Positions 7,799 through 17,499 of a stretch of DNA of 64,000 nucleotides are shown in pieces; the stretch's first letter is position 1; each line of letters begins with the position of its first letter. The notes under the pieces are model-generated. The model was not told the origin of the DNA, did no database searches, and saw nothing but the letters and a program-made list of their open reading frames with translations. Both the position numbers and the translations under genes were made by a program. Location of the stretch: contig CALXMF010000004.1 in the NCBI GenBank assembly GCA_944389415.1, positions 62,001 through 126,000 on the forward strand, read 5' to 3'. This DNA is from an uncultured Spirochaetota bacterium. GTDB taxonomy: Bacteria; Spirochaetota; Spirochaetia; Treponematales; Treponemataceae.

Positions 7799-7815
7799 TG
7801 TATATTCTGTCGACT
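7788..7815. promoter_or_regulatory. Right element junction (attR), half-degenerate dif
   Basis: Same centre TGTATA (7799-7804) and XerD arm (TTCTGTCGACT) as the left site, but the XerC-side arm is TTTATTAAAAA. By the logic of a single crossover, the chromosomal dif before insertion would have had the left copy's XerC arm and this copy's XerD arm. The element's attP would have had this AT-rich arm and the left copy's XerD arm. Confidence 0.75.
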
Positions 7816-7851
7816 ATTAACAAATAATATGTTTTTTATGACTCTCAAAGA

Positions 7852-10485
7852 CTATTTTCTATTAATAATTTCCTGATTGATCTGCGCTATCACAGAATAT
7901 AATTCAAAATAACTGACTGGTTTATCAGGATATAAACTATTGAGCGCAGAACCATTTCCAGTTATATTTGAAATAGCATATGTTTGTATTTTTTCAATAG
8001 AACAAATTATATATGCAGGCAGACCAAAACAGTTTTCAATGCATTCTCTGAGTTTTTTTTCATATGAAAATGGCACTGTAAACTGAATACTGCGCATATT
8101 GTTAAATAGAATATATTGTATTCCAGAATACTGCATTTGTATTGAAATACTCTTATCGACTATAAGCGGTAATCCCGAAGATCGAAGAAAACCAAGATAT
8201 TTTTCAGCATCACGCTCTTGTGAAAATTGATACAGATATTTACTGCCCCAATATAACGAGGCCAGTGATTCCCGCTTTCTTTTGTTAGTAACAGGAAAGA
8301 TAAATGCATTACTGATAACCAAATTGGATGGTAATTCCATGTTCATTTTCTGTATAAATTCGTAATTTTCTGTATCAGCACAGAGCAAACAGGATACAAT
8401 TTCATCATTTGAAGGAATACCAGTAGCCAAGGTAGACGCAAATTCAATTCTCGGTATGGGATTAAAACCTGAGGTATACACAAAATCAAAACCGATTCGC
8501 AGCATAGCTCTGTAAAAAATTTCCTGAAGAGCTAAGTGTGGAATATATTCCGCACCATTCATTTTGCGGAATGAAAAAATAACACGCCACAAAATCTTTA
8601 TGTTTTGTGATTGCATAACTTTAATATTATTTTTTTTCTGAATCTGCAACCGGTTATCTTCTTTATCATTCTGTGAAATCTGCGTAGAATTATCACTTAT
8701 ATGAATAGATACAGTATTATCACATACACCACACCGATGCGTACATTTTTCAACACACTTTCGAGTTAATTCTTCGCAACAGGATTTCTGCCACTCATGT
8801 TTGTAAAAAAATTTTGTTGGTCCCAATGATACAGAATCCCACGGCAAAGTCTCATCAAGTGCTTTTTGGACAAATAAACTCTCAATATCCCATTTTGTTT
8901 CTGAAACAGCGGCCTCCCACAAAGGCAAATCTTTTTGTAATTTATCATCCCATGCATCAAGGCGGCACCCTTTAGAATATGCTGCGTATAAAATATCACC
9001 GACACGTTCATCACCGCGAGAAATTAATCCTTCAAGAAACGCCGCATATTCATTATGCTGAGTCACTTTAAATATATTACGTGGTAAGTGTTCACGAATG
9101 TAAGCAATTTTTTTTCTTGATTCATCAATAGAAATCTGCCGACACCACTGATACGGAGTATGAGGTTTGGGTACAAATGTACCAATATTTACATGACATT
9201 GGATACGAGTTTCTCTCTGTAACTGCAACAAAAAATCCACAATAGCTTCTTCCTCGGTTTTGTGACGAGCAGAAAAAGACTTTGTATATTCAAAAGGAAG
9301 TCCTATCATAAAATAAAATTTTGCTTTACTCCATCCACATTTTTTTGCCTGTAAAATGATTTCAGTTAGTTTTGAAGAATATACTTCCTTATTTAAAGCA
9401 AGCTGCCAGGCTTCTTCTGGTGTCTCCACCGCAAAAGTAAGTCCACTTTTTCTCACTTGTGAAAGCTGTTCAATTAATGGCAACGTAAAAGAATTTACTT
9501 TTAACGAAGGAAGTTGAAACGAAATATGTTTATCAGAGTATTTCTGTGTAAGTCTATATAATAAGCTACTTATCTGCGGATAATCTCCAGAAGACAATGA
9601 TGTTAAACTTATTTCTCTATAACCGGCAACATAAATAAGATTATCAACTTCCTCTTCAATCAAGTTAAATGATTTTACCCGCTGCGGACGATAATAAATC
9701 CCGGCATGACAAAATCGGCATCCATTAGGACATCCACGCATAATTTCAACAACACCATGATCTTGTACAGGGCGTATTGTTGGCTGAGGGAAATAAGCAG
9801 GAACAGATTTCTGTTTTCCAAAATTATTCCACACTGCGCGCTTTGCCCGCTCTGACTTACCAGGCATCCACACAGCGGGATGCTCCGCAATACTCCTAAG
9901 CAGCTCAGAACGTCCTGCCCCAGCCCTTTTCTGTTCTCCAAGTTGCTGAATCAACTCAAATAATCCATTTTCCGCCTCACCGATAAAAACAGCATCAAAG
10001 AACTTTGCAAAAGGCATCGGATTTGTGACTCCACAACCTCCAGCAATAATAATTGGATCAGAATTGGAACGATCTCTACAAAAAACTGGTATATTACCCG
10101 TTTCTAGGATAGAAAAAACACCTGTAATACCAAGTTCATACCCAATTGAGAAACCAATAATATCAGTATCGCACAAAGGAATGCCCGTTTCTAATGTATA
10201 TAATGGAATATGTTTTTTCTTAAGCAATAATTCATAATCAGGTTCAACAGCAAAAACACGCTCACAACGAATTCGTGTAAACGCATTTAAGCCATTATAA
10301 ATAATTTTAACAGCCTGATTTGACATCGCAATTTCATATACATCAGGAAAAGCTATCACAAAAGTGATATCAACATCTGAATCTTTTTTTATACAAATCC
10401 CATATTCACCGCCAAGATATCGTACCGGATTTTGTACAGAATTTAACTCTCTTCCTATAAGTTCCAGTGGATTAATATGTCTCAT
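7852..10485 (-). CDS. Radical SAM protein fused to DUF2344 domain
   Basis: About 877 residues. The N-terminal part (residues 1-220) has a B12-binding-like fold seen in TIGR03960-type proteins (GFSIGYELGITG, IIIAGGCGVTNP). The radical SAM core carries the cluster motif RGCPNGCRFCHAG (CxxxCxxC). The last 230 residues match the DUF2344 module found as a separate gene next to Rne/Rng or ribosomal genes in other bacteria (NPIPRIEFASTLATGIPS). The real start is taken as the ATG at 10485; the TTG two codons earlier is an alternative. It follows rodA by about 20 nt and is likely its last operon partner. The reaction is unknown; RNA or ribosome modification has been suggested for this family. Confidence 0.85.
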   Translation of the reverse strand: MRHINPLELIGRELNSVQNPVRYLGGEYGICIKKDSDVDITFVIAFPDVYEIAMSNQAVKIIYNGLNAFTRIRCERVFAVEPDYELLLKKKHIPLYTLETGIPLCDTDIIGFSIGYELGITGVFSILETGNIPVFCRDRSNSDPIIIAGGCGVTNPMPFAKFFDAVFIGEAENGLFELIQQLGEQKRAGAGRSELLRSIAEHPAVWMPGKSERAKRAVWNNFGKQKSVPAYFPQPTIRPVQDHGVVEIMRGCPNGCRFCHAGIYYRPQRVKSFNLIEEEVDNLIYVAGYREISLTSLSSGDYPQISSLLYRLTQKYSDKHISFQLPSLKVNSFTLPLIEQLSQVRKSGLTFAVETPEEAWQLALNKEVYSSKLTEIILQAKKCGWSKAKFYFMIGLPFEYTKSFSARHKTEEEAIVDFLLQLQRETRIQCHVNIGTFVPKPHTPYQWCRQISIDESRKKIAYIREHLPRNIFKVTQHNEYAAFLEGLISRGDERVGDILYAAYSKGCRLDAWDDKLQKDLPLWEAAVSETKWDIESLFVQKALDETLPWDSVSLGPTKFFYKHEWQKSCCEELTRKCVEKCTHRCGVCDNTVSIHISDNSTQISQNDKEDNRLQIQKKNNIKVMQSQNIKILWRVIFSFRKMNGAEYIPHLALQEIFYRAMLRIGFDFVYTSGFNPIPRIEFASTLATGIPSNDEIVSCLLCADTENYEFIQKMNMELPSNLVISNAFIFPVTNKRKRESLASLYWGSKYLYQFSQERDAEKYLGFLRSSGLPLIVDKSISIQMQYSGIQYILFNNMRSIQFTVPFSYEKKLRECIENCFGLPAYIICSIEKIQTYAISNITGNGSALNSLYPDKPVSYFELYSVIAQINQEIINRK

Positions 10486-10506
10486 ACCCAAAATACCAAA
10501 GCTATA

Positions 10507-11823
10507 TCATATTTCCGAGAAATCCAGTCTGCGCGAACGAATACTCATAACAATACCCACACAGATCATAGCTGTCCATAACGATGAACCGCCATACGAC
10601 AAAAAAAGCAACGGAATACCTGTAATAGGCATCATGCCCATCACCATTCCAACGTTAACAAAGAAGTGAAAAAAGAACATAGCCAATATACCCGTCGCTA
10701 TATATATACCAAATGTATCATTGGTATTTTTAATAATATATACAATACGCAATAAGATAGTCAGAAACAAAAGAAAAACAACAGTGCCACCAACAAACCC
10801 CCATTCTTCAGACATAATACTAAAAATGAAGTCTGTACTTTGCTGCGGCAGAAAACGATAATGACTTTGTGTTCCTTCCAGAAATCCCTGACCTAAAAGA
10901 TTACCAGATCCAATAGCAATCTTGGACTGGATAATATTCCACCCAGCACCCAAAGGATCGCTATTCGGATCAATAAAAACAATAAGACGTTTTATTTGAT
11001 AATCTTTTAAAACTTTACCAGCTGCAATTGATGCGGTCATTGAGAAAGTAGCAATACCAAAGATATATGATAACCAGTAATAATATCGTGTATTAAATAA
11101 GACTTTTCCAATCATACTGATAACAGTTACACATCCCAATGCAGCAATAATAATAAAACGCAGGCGCTGCTCTGTAAGAACACGCATAATAGGAATAGAA
11201 TATTGAAGGATGTCCCTTTCCCAAACAGGTAAAACTGTTAAAATCACAGTAAAAAGACCAGCACTAAAAACCATTAATATGTAATGCAGCGGAATATTTG
11301 CCATAAACGCCATAAATAAAAAAATTGGTATATATACACTTGCTGTCCCTAAATCCGGTTGCAGTAAAATAAGTCCTAATGGGATGCATAAAATGCCCAA
11401 TGCCAGTACAAACCGTTTACGTTCGGGCATTTCTCGTGAAGATTCAAGAAAATAAGCTAGATAAAAAATGTATATAATTTTACAAAATTCAGATGGCTGT
11501 ATACCAAAAACTCCAATTCCTAACCAACTTCTAGCTCCATTCACATATTTGCCAAATATTCTAGTATAAAGAAGCACAATAATAAGAATTAAAAACAGTT
11601 GCGGAGCAAAACGTTTGATTCTACGGTAATCAAACACCGCAGATACAAACATTAAAATCGTACCTGTTGATCCAAAAATAATTTGTTTTACATATTCATT
11701 TGATACATTCACACCATCAGAATTAATACCTGATGAATAAATAGATGCAACACCAATTGCAACAAGTAAAACCACACAAAGCAGCAACAAGTAATCAAAA
11801 TATTCAAAAAATCTAACTTTCAT
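10507..11823 (-). CDS. rodA: Rod-shape peptidoglycan glycosyltransferase RodA
   Basis: 438-residue SEDS-family membrane protein that polymerises lipid II in the elongasome, together with PBP2. About ten hydrophobic segments are visible. SEDS signatures include NGARSWLGIG.FGIQPSEFCKI and the C-terminal MMPITGIPLLFLSYGGSS. The conserved catalytic Asp loop is LLQPDLGTASVYIP. The ATG overlaps the stop of mrdA (TAATG), showing translational coupling with its partner. It lies in the mreB-mreC-mreD-mrdA-rodA operon. Confidence 0.95.
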   Translation of the reverse strand: MKVRFFEYFDYLLLLCVVLLVAIGVASIYSSGINSDGVNVSNEYVKQIIFGSTGTILMFVSAVFDYRRIKRFAPQLFLILIIVLLYTRIFGKYVNGARSWLGIGVFGIQPSEFCKIIYIFYLAYFLESSREMPERKRFVLALGILCIPLGLILLQPDLGTASVYIPIFLFMAFMANIPLHYILMVFSAGLFTVILTVLPVWERDILQYSIPIMRVLTEQRLRFIIIAALGCVTVISMIGKVLFNTRYYYWLSYIFGIATFSMTASIAAGKVLKDYQIKRLIVFIDPNSDPLGAGWNIIQSKIAIGSGNLLGQGFLEGTQSHYRFLPQQSTDFIFSIMSEEWGFVGGTVVFLLFLTILLRIVYIIKNTNDTFGIYIATGILAMFFFHFFVNVGMVMGMMPITGIPLLFLSYGGSSLWTAMICVGIVMSIRSRRLDFSEI

Positions 11824-13703
11824 TATTCTTGTCGTCCAACAGGTTTTTTTAAATATTTAAATCCAAGCGTTTCAATCGCCTCATCATACGTTTGATTTGC
11901 AAAAATACCCTGTATTATGATATTCGTCGCATATGGTGCCCACCATTCCCACGGATTAACGGCTTCAACAAGAACACAAACAACAACAGCATCTTCCGGA
12001 GGTGCATCATACGGAGCATAGGCAACAAACCATGAATGCCATTGATTTTTATACTGACTAACTTCACCTGTTCCACTCTTTCCTGCTATTTGAACAGTAT
12101 TATTGTGCATAGGATATTGTGCAGATCCATCAGTAATAGTGTAACGAAGATATTCCTGAATCGTATTCCATACAGATTCTTCAATATGCGACTCATGCAA
12201 GATCTCAGGCTCAATAGCAGTAATAACAGCATTTGATACAGGATCCCTGACTTCTTTCAATAAATGAGGTCGATAAATTTTCCCTTTATTTACAACCATT
12301 GCCATCATATTTGCAACATGAAGTGGCGTAACAAGAGTATACCCCTGCCCTATTGACATACTCATTGTATCTCCTCCAAGCCAACGTTCATGATATCGAC
12401 GCTCTTTCCATTGTGGGGTCGGAACAAAACCTTCTGAGTGACTTGGAAGATCGATTTTCAAACTCTGTCCAAAGCCAAATTCTTTTGCATAAGAGGAAAT
12501 AAGATTTACACCAAGATGATCCCGGCCAGTTGTCCAATAATAGACATTGCATGATTGAGCAAGACCATTTTTCATATCTAAATACCCATGACCGGGTACA
12601 CCAATATGACACTTAAACGTCCGATCTCCATATTCAAGTAGACCAGAACACTCTATTTTTGCCTCCGGAGAAAAAGAACCTTCTGACAATAATGCAGTAG
12701 TCATTATCACTTTAAACGTGGATGCAGGTGGATATGTTGCGTTCACAACACGGTTTAACAAAGGATTATTCTGATCAGATGCAAGTTTTGAATAAGCCTG
12801 TGCAGATTCATCGGAACTAAAAATATTCTGGTCATAAAATGGATATGAGACCATCGCCAGAATTTCTCCAGTAGCCGGTTTCAATACAACTGCTGCACCA
12901 ATACGAGGGCCAAGAGCTTCTTCAACAAGGCGCTGAATACGGCTGTCAACTGTTAATATAAGATTTTTTCCCATCTGCGGGGTCTTTACGACCGGCGGTT
13001 CAGCCAAATATCTACCACGAACATCTACCGTTCTTGATTCTGTTCCTGGTTGACCCTGAAGTAACGAGTCATATTGACGTTCTATACCGGTTTTTCCAAC
13101 AATACTGTTATCAGAATATCCTTTATTATACATGAGCTTGAGCTCTTCCTTTGTGATATCGCCAACATAACCGACTATATGGGACATGGAACCTGTTTCA
13201 ACATAATTCCTGATCGGCTTTGAACGCCATGAAACACCTGGCAAATCCGTAATATTTTCTGCAATGTTAGTAATGACTGTGAAAGGAACATTTGAACGAA
13301 TTTCTACAGCAGAGAAAGATCTACGGATACTCACAGGTATTTTTTTATCAATAACAGCTTTATCTATGCCTAAAAAATCTGCAAGCTTCGCTGCAACTGT
13401 ATCATAATGTCCCGGAGGAATTTCACCAGGAATCAGGTCGATCGCAAAGGAATCTGTATTTACAACCATTGGAATGGCTGCATTCCGGTCATAAATTTCA
13501 CCCCGCTGCGCTGGTAATATCTTTACACGGCTGGCAAGAGACGCAGATTGACTACGATAGGCAGAACCTTCTAATACCTGCATTGAAAATAATTTAAGAA
13601 GATACAGCGTGAAAACAGTAATAATTATTACCACAATGATAAGCAGTTTCACATTTACTTCTGTAGAACCACCAGAACGAATCCACGACCTGTTAAATTC
13701 CAT
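11823..13703 (-). CDS. mrdA: Penicillin-binding protein 2 (transpeptidase of the elongasome)
   Basis: 626 residues with a single N-terminal membrane anchor (VKLLIIVVIIITVFTLYLLKL), a PBP dimerisation domain, and a transpeptidase domain. Catalytic motifs: STFK in YPPASTFKVIMT (nucleophile Ser), SCN in GLAQSCNVYYW, and KSGTGE in IAGKSGTGEVSQ. It cross-links the glycan strands made by RodA during cell elongation. The gene starts 8 nt after mreD and ends in the rodA start codon. Confidence 0.95.
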   Translation of the reverse strand: MEFNRSWIRSGGSTEVNVKLLIIVVIIITVFTLYLLKLFSMQVLEGSAYRSQSASLASRVKILPAQRGEIYDRNAAIPMVVNTDSFAIDLIPGEIPPGHYDTVAAKLADFLGIDKAVIDKKIPVSIRRSFSAVEIRSNVPFTVITNIAENITDLPGVSWRSKPIRNYVETGSMSHIVGYVGDITKEELKLMYNKGYSDNSIVGKTGIERQYDSLLQGQPGTESRTVDVRGRYLAEPPVVKTPQMGKNLILTVDSRIQRLVEEALGPRIGAAVVLKPATGEILAMVSYPFYDQNIFSSDESAQAYSKLASDQNNPLLNRVVNATYPPASTFKVIMTTALLSEGSFSPEAKIECSGLLEYGDRTFKCHIGVPGHGYLDMKNGLAQSCNVYYWTTGRDHLGVNLISSYAKEFGFGQSLKIDLPSHSEGFVPTPQWKERRYHERWLGGDTMSMSIGQGYTLVTPLHVANMMAMVVNKGKIYRPHLLKEVRDPVSNAVITAIEPEILHESHIEESVWNTIQEYLRYTITDGSAQYPMHNNTVQIAGKSGTGEVSQYKNQWHSWFVAYAPYDAPPEDAVVVCVLVEAVNPWEWWAPYATNIIIQGIFANQTYDEAIETLGFKYLKKPVGRQE

Positions 13704-13711
13704 AATTAGTA

Positions 13712-14224
13712 TTAGCTCTCCTCTTTTTTACTAGAAATAAATGGAGAGAATAGCCGCAAAAACCTAAACATAACCGGTGTTAACACTGTATTTAAAACTA
13801 TCTCTAAAGCAAAAATACTTGATAAGATCGAAGGCATAGGCAACTGAATAGGAAAAAGGAAATTGATCAACAATAAGATAAAGGCCTTACATACGGTTGC
13901 AGCCAAACCAAGAAAAGCAGGAATCAAAAAACCATCCAAAACAAGGATATTTTTAAAACACCCAATGGCAAAACCAATTAATGTATTTACTAATGCATTA
14001 AACCCCAATGGCGATAAACTTAGAAGATCAGTCAGTAAACCACTGGTAAAACCCGTGACTTCCCCCGAAAGAGATCCGTTATTTATAGAAATAAATAAAA
14101 GAATAATTAATACAAAATCAGGCATAACTGGTAGAAAAAACAGATTCGATAATAACTGTGTTTCCAGTAAAATGAAAAAGAAACATATTAAAATAGAAAT
14201 ACAAAATTTCCTGATAATACTCAT
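13712..14224 (-). CDS. mreD: Rod shape-determining membrane protein MreD
   Basis: 170 residues, almost wholly hydrophobic with five or six membrane segments; MPDFVLIILLFISINNGSLSGEVTGFTSGLLTDLLSL-type pattern is typical of MreD (shown by the G-F-x-x-G-L-L-x-D-L core). It bridges MreC and the elongasome enzymes. The start overlaps the mreC stop by 4 nt (ATGA). Confidence 0.9.
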   Translation of the reverse strand: MSIIRKFCISILICFFFILLETQLLSNLFFLPVMPDFVLIILLFISINNGSLSGEVTGFTSGLLTDLLSLSPLGFNALVNTLIGFAIGCFKNILVLDGFLIPAFLGLAATVCKAFILLLINFLFPIQLPMPSILSSIFALEIVLNTVLTPVMFRFLRLFSPFISSKKEES

Positions 14225-15084
14225 TGTTGCTCTCGTCTGTTTTCCATATCGATTACCAAAACTGTTTCCAATCTCGCAAAATCAATCGATGGCTGAAGCT
14301 CAATCTCAAGAGATGAATCATAATCAAGTACAGTTACCTTTGATATTGTGCCAATAGGAATATCACGTAAATAATTATCATTTTCTCCAGATGTCACCAC
14401 AACATCTCCATATTGAAGCTCATCAGCAACACGCTTCTTTATGTAGCGTAAAATTAGAGGATTATCAGGAGAACCAGATCCCGTTACTAAACCAACATCT
14501 CTCGTATTCTGGATACGGGCAGAAATATTACACTGAAAATCATAAACTGGCATAATCATACTTGTTGAATATCCAACATTCACGATCTTTCCAACAAGAG
14601 CAACATTTCCGTTCTGTACAGCAATAACAGGCATATTTTTACGAACACCATCTTTTGTGCCTTTACTAATAGTCAGTGCAGAAAAGAGATTATTTGGATC
14701 ACGACCAATGATATATGCTGGATAATTTTTATAATCAAATGTATCTGATATCCCTATCTGTTCCCTTAAACGCTCATTTTCTTTTCGAATTTCCGCATTA
14801 TTACGCTGTAAATATTCATAATTACGCAATTGCTCAGTAAGTTTTTCATATTCTTCTCGAAGCACCGTCATTTCGTGAACTGCAGTTATTGTACGCGCCA
14901 TCGATGAAGTAACGGTATATACACCTTCCTGAATACCAGAGACAACTGAAAACCCCATGCTCTTAAAATTAACAAGAAATCCGCCAGAAGAAAGAGCTAG
15001 CAAAATACCAGATATCAAAACAAGAAATAAAAAAACAATCAACGACGGATTTTGTTTTCTTTCACCATTCTTAAAAAAAGCCAT
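14221..15084 (-). CDS. mreC: Rod shape-determining protein MreC
   Basis: 287 residues: one N-terminal membrane helix (residues 15-33), a periplasmic coiled coil (about 65-105, EYEKLTEQLRNYEYLQ and NERLREQIG), then two beta-barrel subdomains (NNLFSALTISKGTKDGV, GDVVVTSGENDNYLRDIPIGTI). MreC links the MreB filament to PBP2 and RodA. It starts 4 nt after mreB, and its stop overlaps mreD. Confidence 0.93.
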   Translation of the reverse strand: MAFFKNGERKQNPSLIVFLFLVLISGILLALSSGGFLVNFKSMGFSVVSGIQEGVYTVTSSMARTITAVHEMTVLREEYEKLTEQLRNYEYLQRNNAEIRKENERLREQIGISDTFDYKNYPAYIIGRDPNNLFSALTISKGTKDGVRKNMPVIAVQNGNVALVGKIVNVGYSTSMIMPVYDFQCNISARIQNTRDVGLVTGSGSPDNPLILRYIKKRVADELQYGDVVVTSGENDNYLRDIPIGTISKVTVLDYDSSLEIELQPSIDFARLETVLVIDMENRREQQ

Positions 15085-15088
15085 GCAA

Positions 15089-16126
15089 TTAATCGTTTAA
15101 ACTATCATAAATACTACGATCAGATGACATATCACGGAATAACTCAAAAGCCTGCCCGGCACCAATCGCAACACATTCAAGAGGAGACTCTGCCAGAATA
15201 ACCGGCACACCAGTCTCTTTTGAAATAAGTTTTGTAAGCCCCTTAAGAAGAGATCCTCCGCCCGTCATCACAATACCCCGTTCAATAATATCAGAAGCAA
15301 GCTCCGGTGGTGTTTTTCCAAGAGTCCGCTTAATTTCATCAACAATTTGACCAACTGTATCTTTCAAAGCTTCACGAACTTCAACAGAGTCTACAGATAA
15401 GCGTCGTGGCAACCCCGTGATAATATCAGTACCACGAATTTCCATCTTCTCAATTTCCTTCTCAGGAGAAGCATTTCCAATCTGAATTTTAAGGCGTTCT
15501 GCAGTTTCCTGACCGATTTTTAAATTATGAACACTCCCTACATGTTTAATAATAGCTTCATCAAATTCATCTCCACCAACACGTATTGCACTTGTAATAA
15601 CCATGCCGCCTAAAGAAATAACAGAGACCTCTGTAGTTCCTCCGCCAATATCACAGACCATATGTCCGGCCGGTTCATTAATTGGAATTTGGGCCCCAAT
15701 CGCAGCAGCACGTGATTCTTCCATCACTTCAACTTCTTTCGCACCCGCTTTTAATGCTGCTTCAATAACAGCACGTCTTTCAACTTCAGTAATACAACTT
15801 GGAATACCAATTTTCATTCTTGTTGATTTTACCAATTGATGGCGAGGAATGATTTTTGATAGAAAATACCGTATCATTTTTTCAGTACGATCAATATCAG
15901 CAATAACACCATCAGCCAAAGGCCTAATCGCGACAATATTCCCTGGGGTCTTCCACAGCATACGTTTTGCTTCTGCACCAACTGCAACAACCTTATTAGT
16001 ACCACGTTCCACCGCTACGACAGAAGGTTCATTAATAACAATTCCTTTTCCGCGTACATAAATTAATGTATTACAAGTTCCCAGATCAACGCCAATATCT
16101 GTTGAAAATTTATCAAAAAGACCCAT
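15089..16126 (-). CDS. mreB: Actin-like cell shape protein MreB
   Basis: 345 residues. Actin/HSP70 nucleotide-binding motifs: phosphate 1 [14 protein letters not shown], phosphate 2 [19 protein letters not shown], adenosine [14 protein letters not shown]. It forms membrane-bound filaments that position wall synthesis. AGGAGG lies 5 nt before the ATG, making it the first and best-initiated cistron of the mre operon. Finding a full MreB operon in a spirochaete is normal. Confidence 0.97.
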   Translation of the reverse strand: MGLFDKFSTDIGVDLGTCNTLIYVRGKGIVINEPSVVAVERGTNKVVAVGAEAKRMLWKTPGNIVAIRPLADGVIADIDRTEKMIRYFLSKIIPRHQLVKSTRMKIGIPSCITEVERRAVIEAALKAGAKEVEVMEESRAAAIGAQIPINEPAGHMVCDIGGGTTEVSVISLGGMVITSAIRVGGDEFDEAIIKHVGSVHNLKIGQETAERLKIQIGNASPEKEIEKMEIRGTDIITGLPRRLSVDSVEVREALKDTVGQIVDEIKRTLGKTPPELASDIIERGIVMTGGGSLLKGLTKLISKETGVPVILAESPLECVAIGAGQAFELFRDMSSDRSIYDSLND

Positions 16127-16151
16127 CTGTTCCTCCTAGAGACTGAACAAG

Positions 16152-17090
16152 TTATTTATTATCAGTTATTTTTTTCAGCGCATCTGGATGATCAACCTGA
16201 ATGCGCAGCGCTTTGCGCCATTCAGCCCGCGCTTTTACTAAATCACCCTGTTTTTCATATATTACACCAAGACCGTAGTATGCGTCAGCAGAATTCGGAT
16301 TTTTTTCAAGAATAAATTCGTATTCTGATTCAGCATCAGCATAATTTTCCTCATCAATATATATTTTAGCTAGTAAGTTTTTACTCTTCAGCAAAATAAT
16401 ATCATTCTTACTATCTTTTAACTTAAACAAATATGGTTTTGCCGCCGTAGCCTGTCCGTTACGGTAATATTGTTCAGCAATAGCAAGAAGAAGCATATCC
16501 GATTCACGAACTAATAAAGCATTAGTAAATGCTGTGAGACTTTCACCCCGCATATCTAATGACGCATAACTCAATCCAAGATATTCAGGAATATCATCCA
16601 TAAGATAACCGCCTTCCTGTGCGGCATTCAAATATTTAATTACAAGATCTGCATAATAGTTATAGGATGATAACGTATTTTTATAAAAATACGCCTTTCC
16701 AAGCATATAGCAAATTTGCGGCTTTGTTTCATTAAGCGCTGTATATAATGCTATACGAAGACTGCTAATTGCATTATCAAGGTATAGTTGCGACTGAATT
16801 GTATCCGTCTGTGACACAGACAAATAAAATCCTGCATAGCCCTTATACACAAGAGCTGCATTATGAAAGGGATCTAAAGATAGAAGCATACTTGATAGCT
16901 CATAGACCTTCTGATAATCTTGCGCAAGCCAAGCATCATTTATTGATGATAAAGATACCTGTTTCTTAAGATGAGGTTTTACAAAATAAATAAAAGAAAC
17001 AATAGAACCAGTGATAACAGCAATGAAAAGAAACAATACTAAAAAACGGAGAAATAAATGTTTTTTCCTTTTCACAACCATATTTTTCAT
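16152..17090 (-). CDS. Membrane-anchored TPR protein
   Basis: 312 residues: a basic start, one membrane helix (FLRFLVLFLFIAVITGSIVSFIYFV) and tetratricopeptide repeats to the end, the clearest being ADAYYGLGVIYEKQGDLVKARAEWRKALRI. It should face the periplasm and act as a protein-binding scaffold. It lies 26 nt before mreB in the same direction and 26 nt after rnpB, so a shape- or wall-related role is reasonable, but this is inferred from position only. An ATG three codons downstream is an alternative start. Confidence 0.8.
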   Translation of the reverse strand: MKNMVVKRKKHLFLRFLVLFLFIAVITGSIVSFIYFVKPHLKKQVSLSSINDAWLAQDYQKVYELSSMLLSLDPFHNAALVYKGYAGFYLSVSQTDTIQSQLYLDNAISSLRIALYTALNETKPQICYMLGKAYFYKNTLSSYNYYADLVIKYLNAAQEGGYLMDDIPEYLGLSYASLDMRGESLTAFTNALLVRESDMLLLAIAEQYYRNGQATAAKPYLFKLKDSKNDIILLKSKNLLAKIYIDEENYADAESEYEFILEKNPNSADAYYGLGVIYEKQGDLVKARAEWRKALRIQVDHPDALKKITDNK

Positions 17091-17116
17091 ACAACAATAT
17101 ATTTTACTAAAGAAGC

Positions 17117-17488
17117 AGAAGAGATAATAAGCCGGGTTCTGTTACTGTATAAATACAGTGTGACCATCTATCTGCCATATGGATATTTCCATACATGTAG
17201 CAGTCTACCCGTAACTGCGGAGAATCTCCGTATCGGAATACCAGTTACTACTTGACCTTGCTCCAAATGAGGCTTACCGTACCATAAACGTTACCATTTA
17301 CGTGGTGGGCTCTTACCCCGCCGTTTCACCCTTACTGCACATTTATGTACAGCGGTTTACTTTCTGTTGTGCTATCTGTCACAGAGATACACCCTGTGCC
17401 CGGCCGTTAACCGGCATTTTTCCGAAGGAGCCCGGACTTTCCTCTCTGTAATTGCAAAATACATTATCAGAGCGGTCACATCTCTTCT
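17117..17488 (-). ncRNA. rnpB: RNase P RNA (bacterial type A)
   Basis: The catalytic RNA that removes tRNA 5' leaders. The minus strand carries the hallmark GAGGAAAGTCCGGGCT near the 5' end and the complementary 3' element ending in GAACCCGGCTTAT. Helix P1 is formed by AGAAGAGAT (17488-17480) with ATCTCTTCT (17125-17117), which sets both ends at about 372 nt. It starts 12 nt after the zinc-ribbon gene stop, so it probably sits in the same transcript and is processed from it. Confidence 0.93.
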
Positions 17489-17499
17489 GCGTATTTTAT

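Larger units (their letters stand above)
4055..7804 (-). mobile_element. Integrative element exploiting Xer (IMEX-like) with Rep and capsid genes
   Basis: A 3.74-kb insertion between the HAD gene and the radical SAM gene, bounded by the exact direct repeat AATGTATATTCTGTCGAC at 4053-4070 and 7797-7814. The repeat consists of the dif centre plus XerD arm. The left junction keeps a good XerC arm; the right one has an AT-rich substitute (TTTATTAAAAA). This is what a single crossover between chromosomal dif and an imperfect element attP leaves behind. All genes are on the minus strand: two small proteins, scaffold, coat protein, terminators, then rep. No tyrosine or serine integrase, terminase, portal, tail or lysis gene is visible. 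Interpretation: a mini-prophage or phage satellite integrated by host XerCD. Confidence 0.8.

Noticed and set aside
4055-7804. Classical filamentous (inovirus) prophage like CTXphi
   Set aside because: dif integration and HUH Rep fit, but there is no Zot-like ATPase, no short hydrophobic coat protein and no adsorption protein; the coat looks HK97-like instead.
4055-7804. Insertion sequence or transposon
   Set aside because: No terminal inverted repeats or transposase; the HUH protein resembles replication initiators, and the repeat is a dif site, not a short target duplication.
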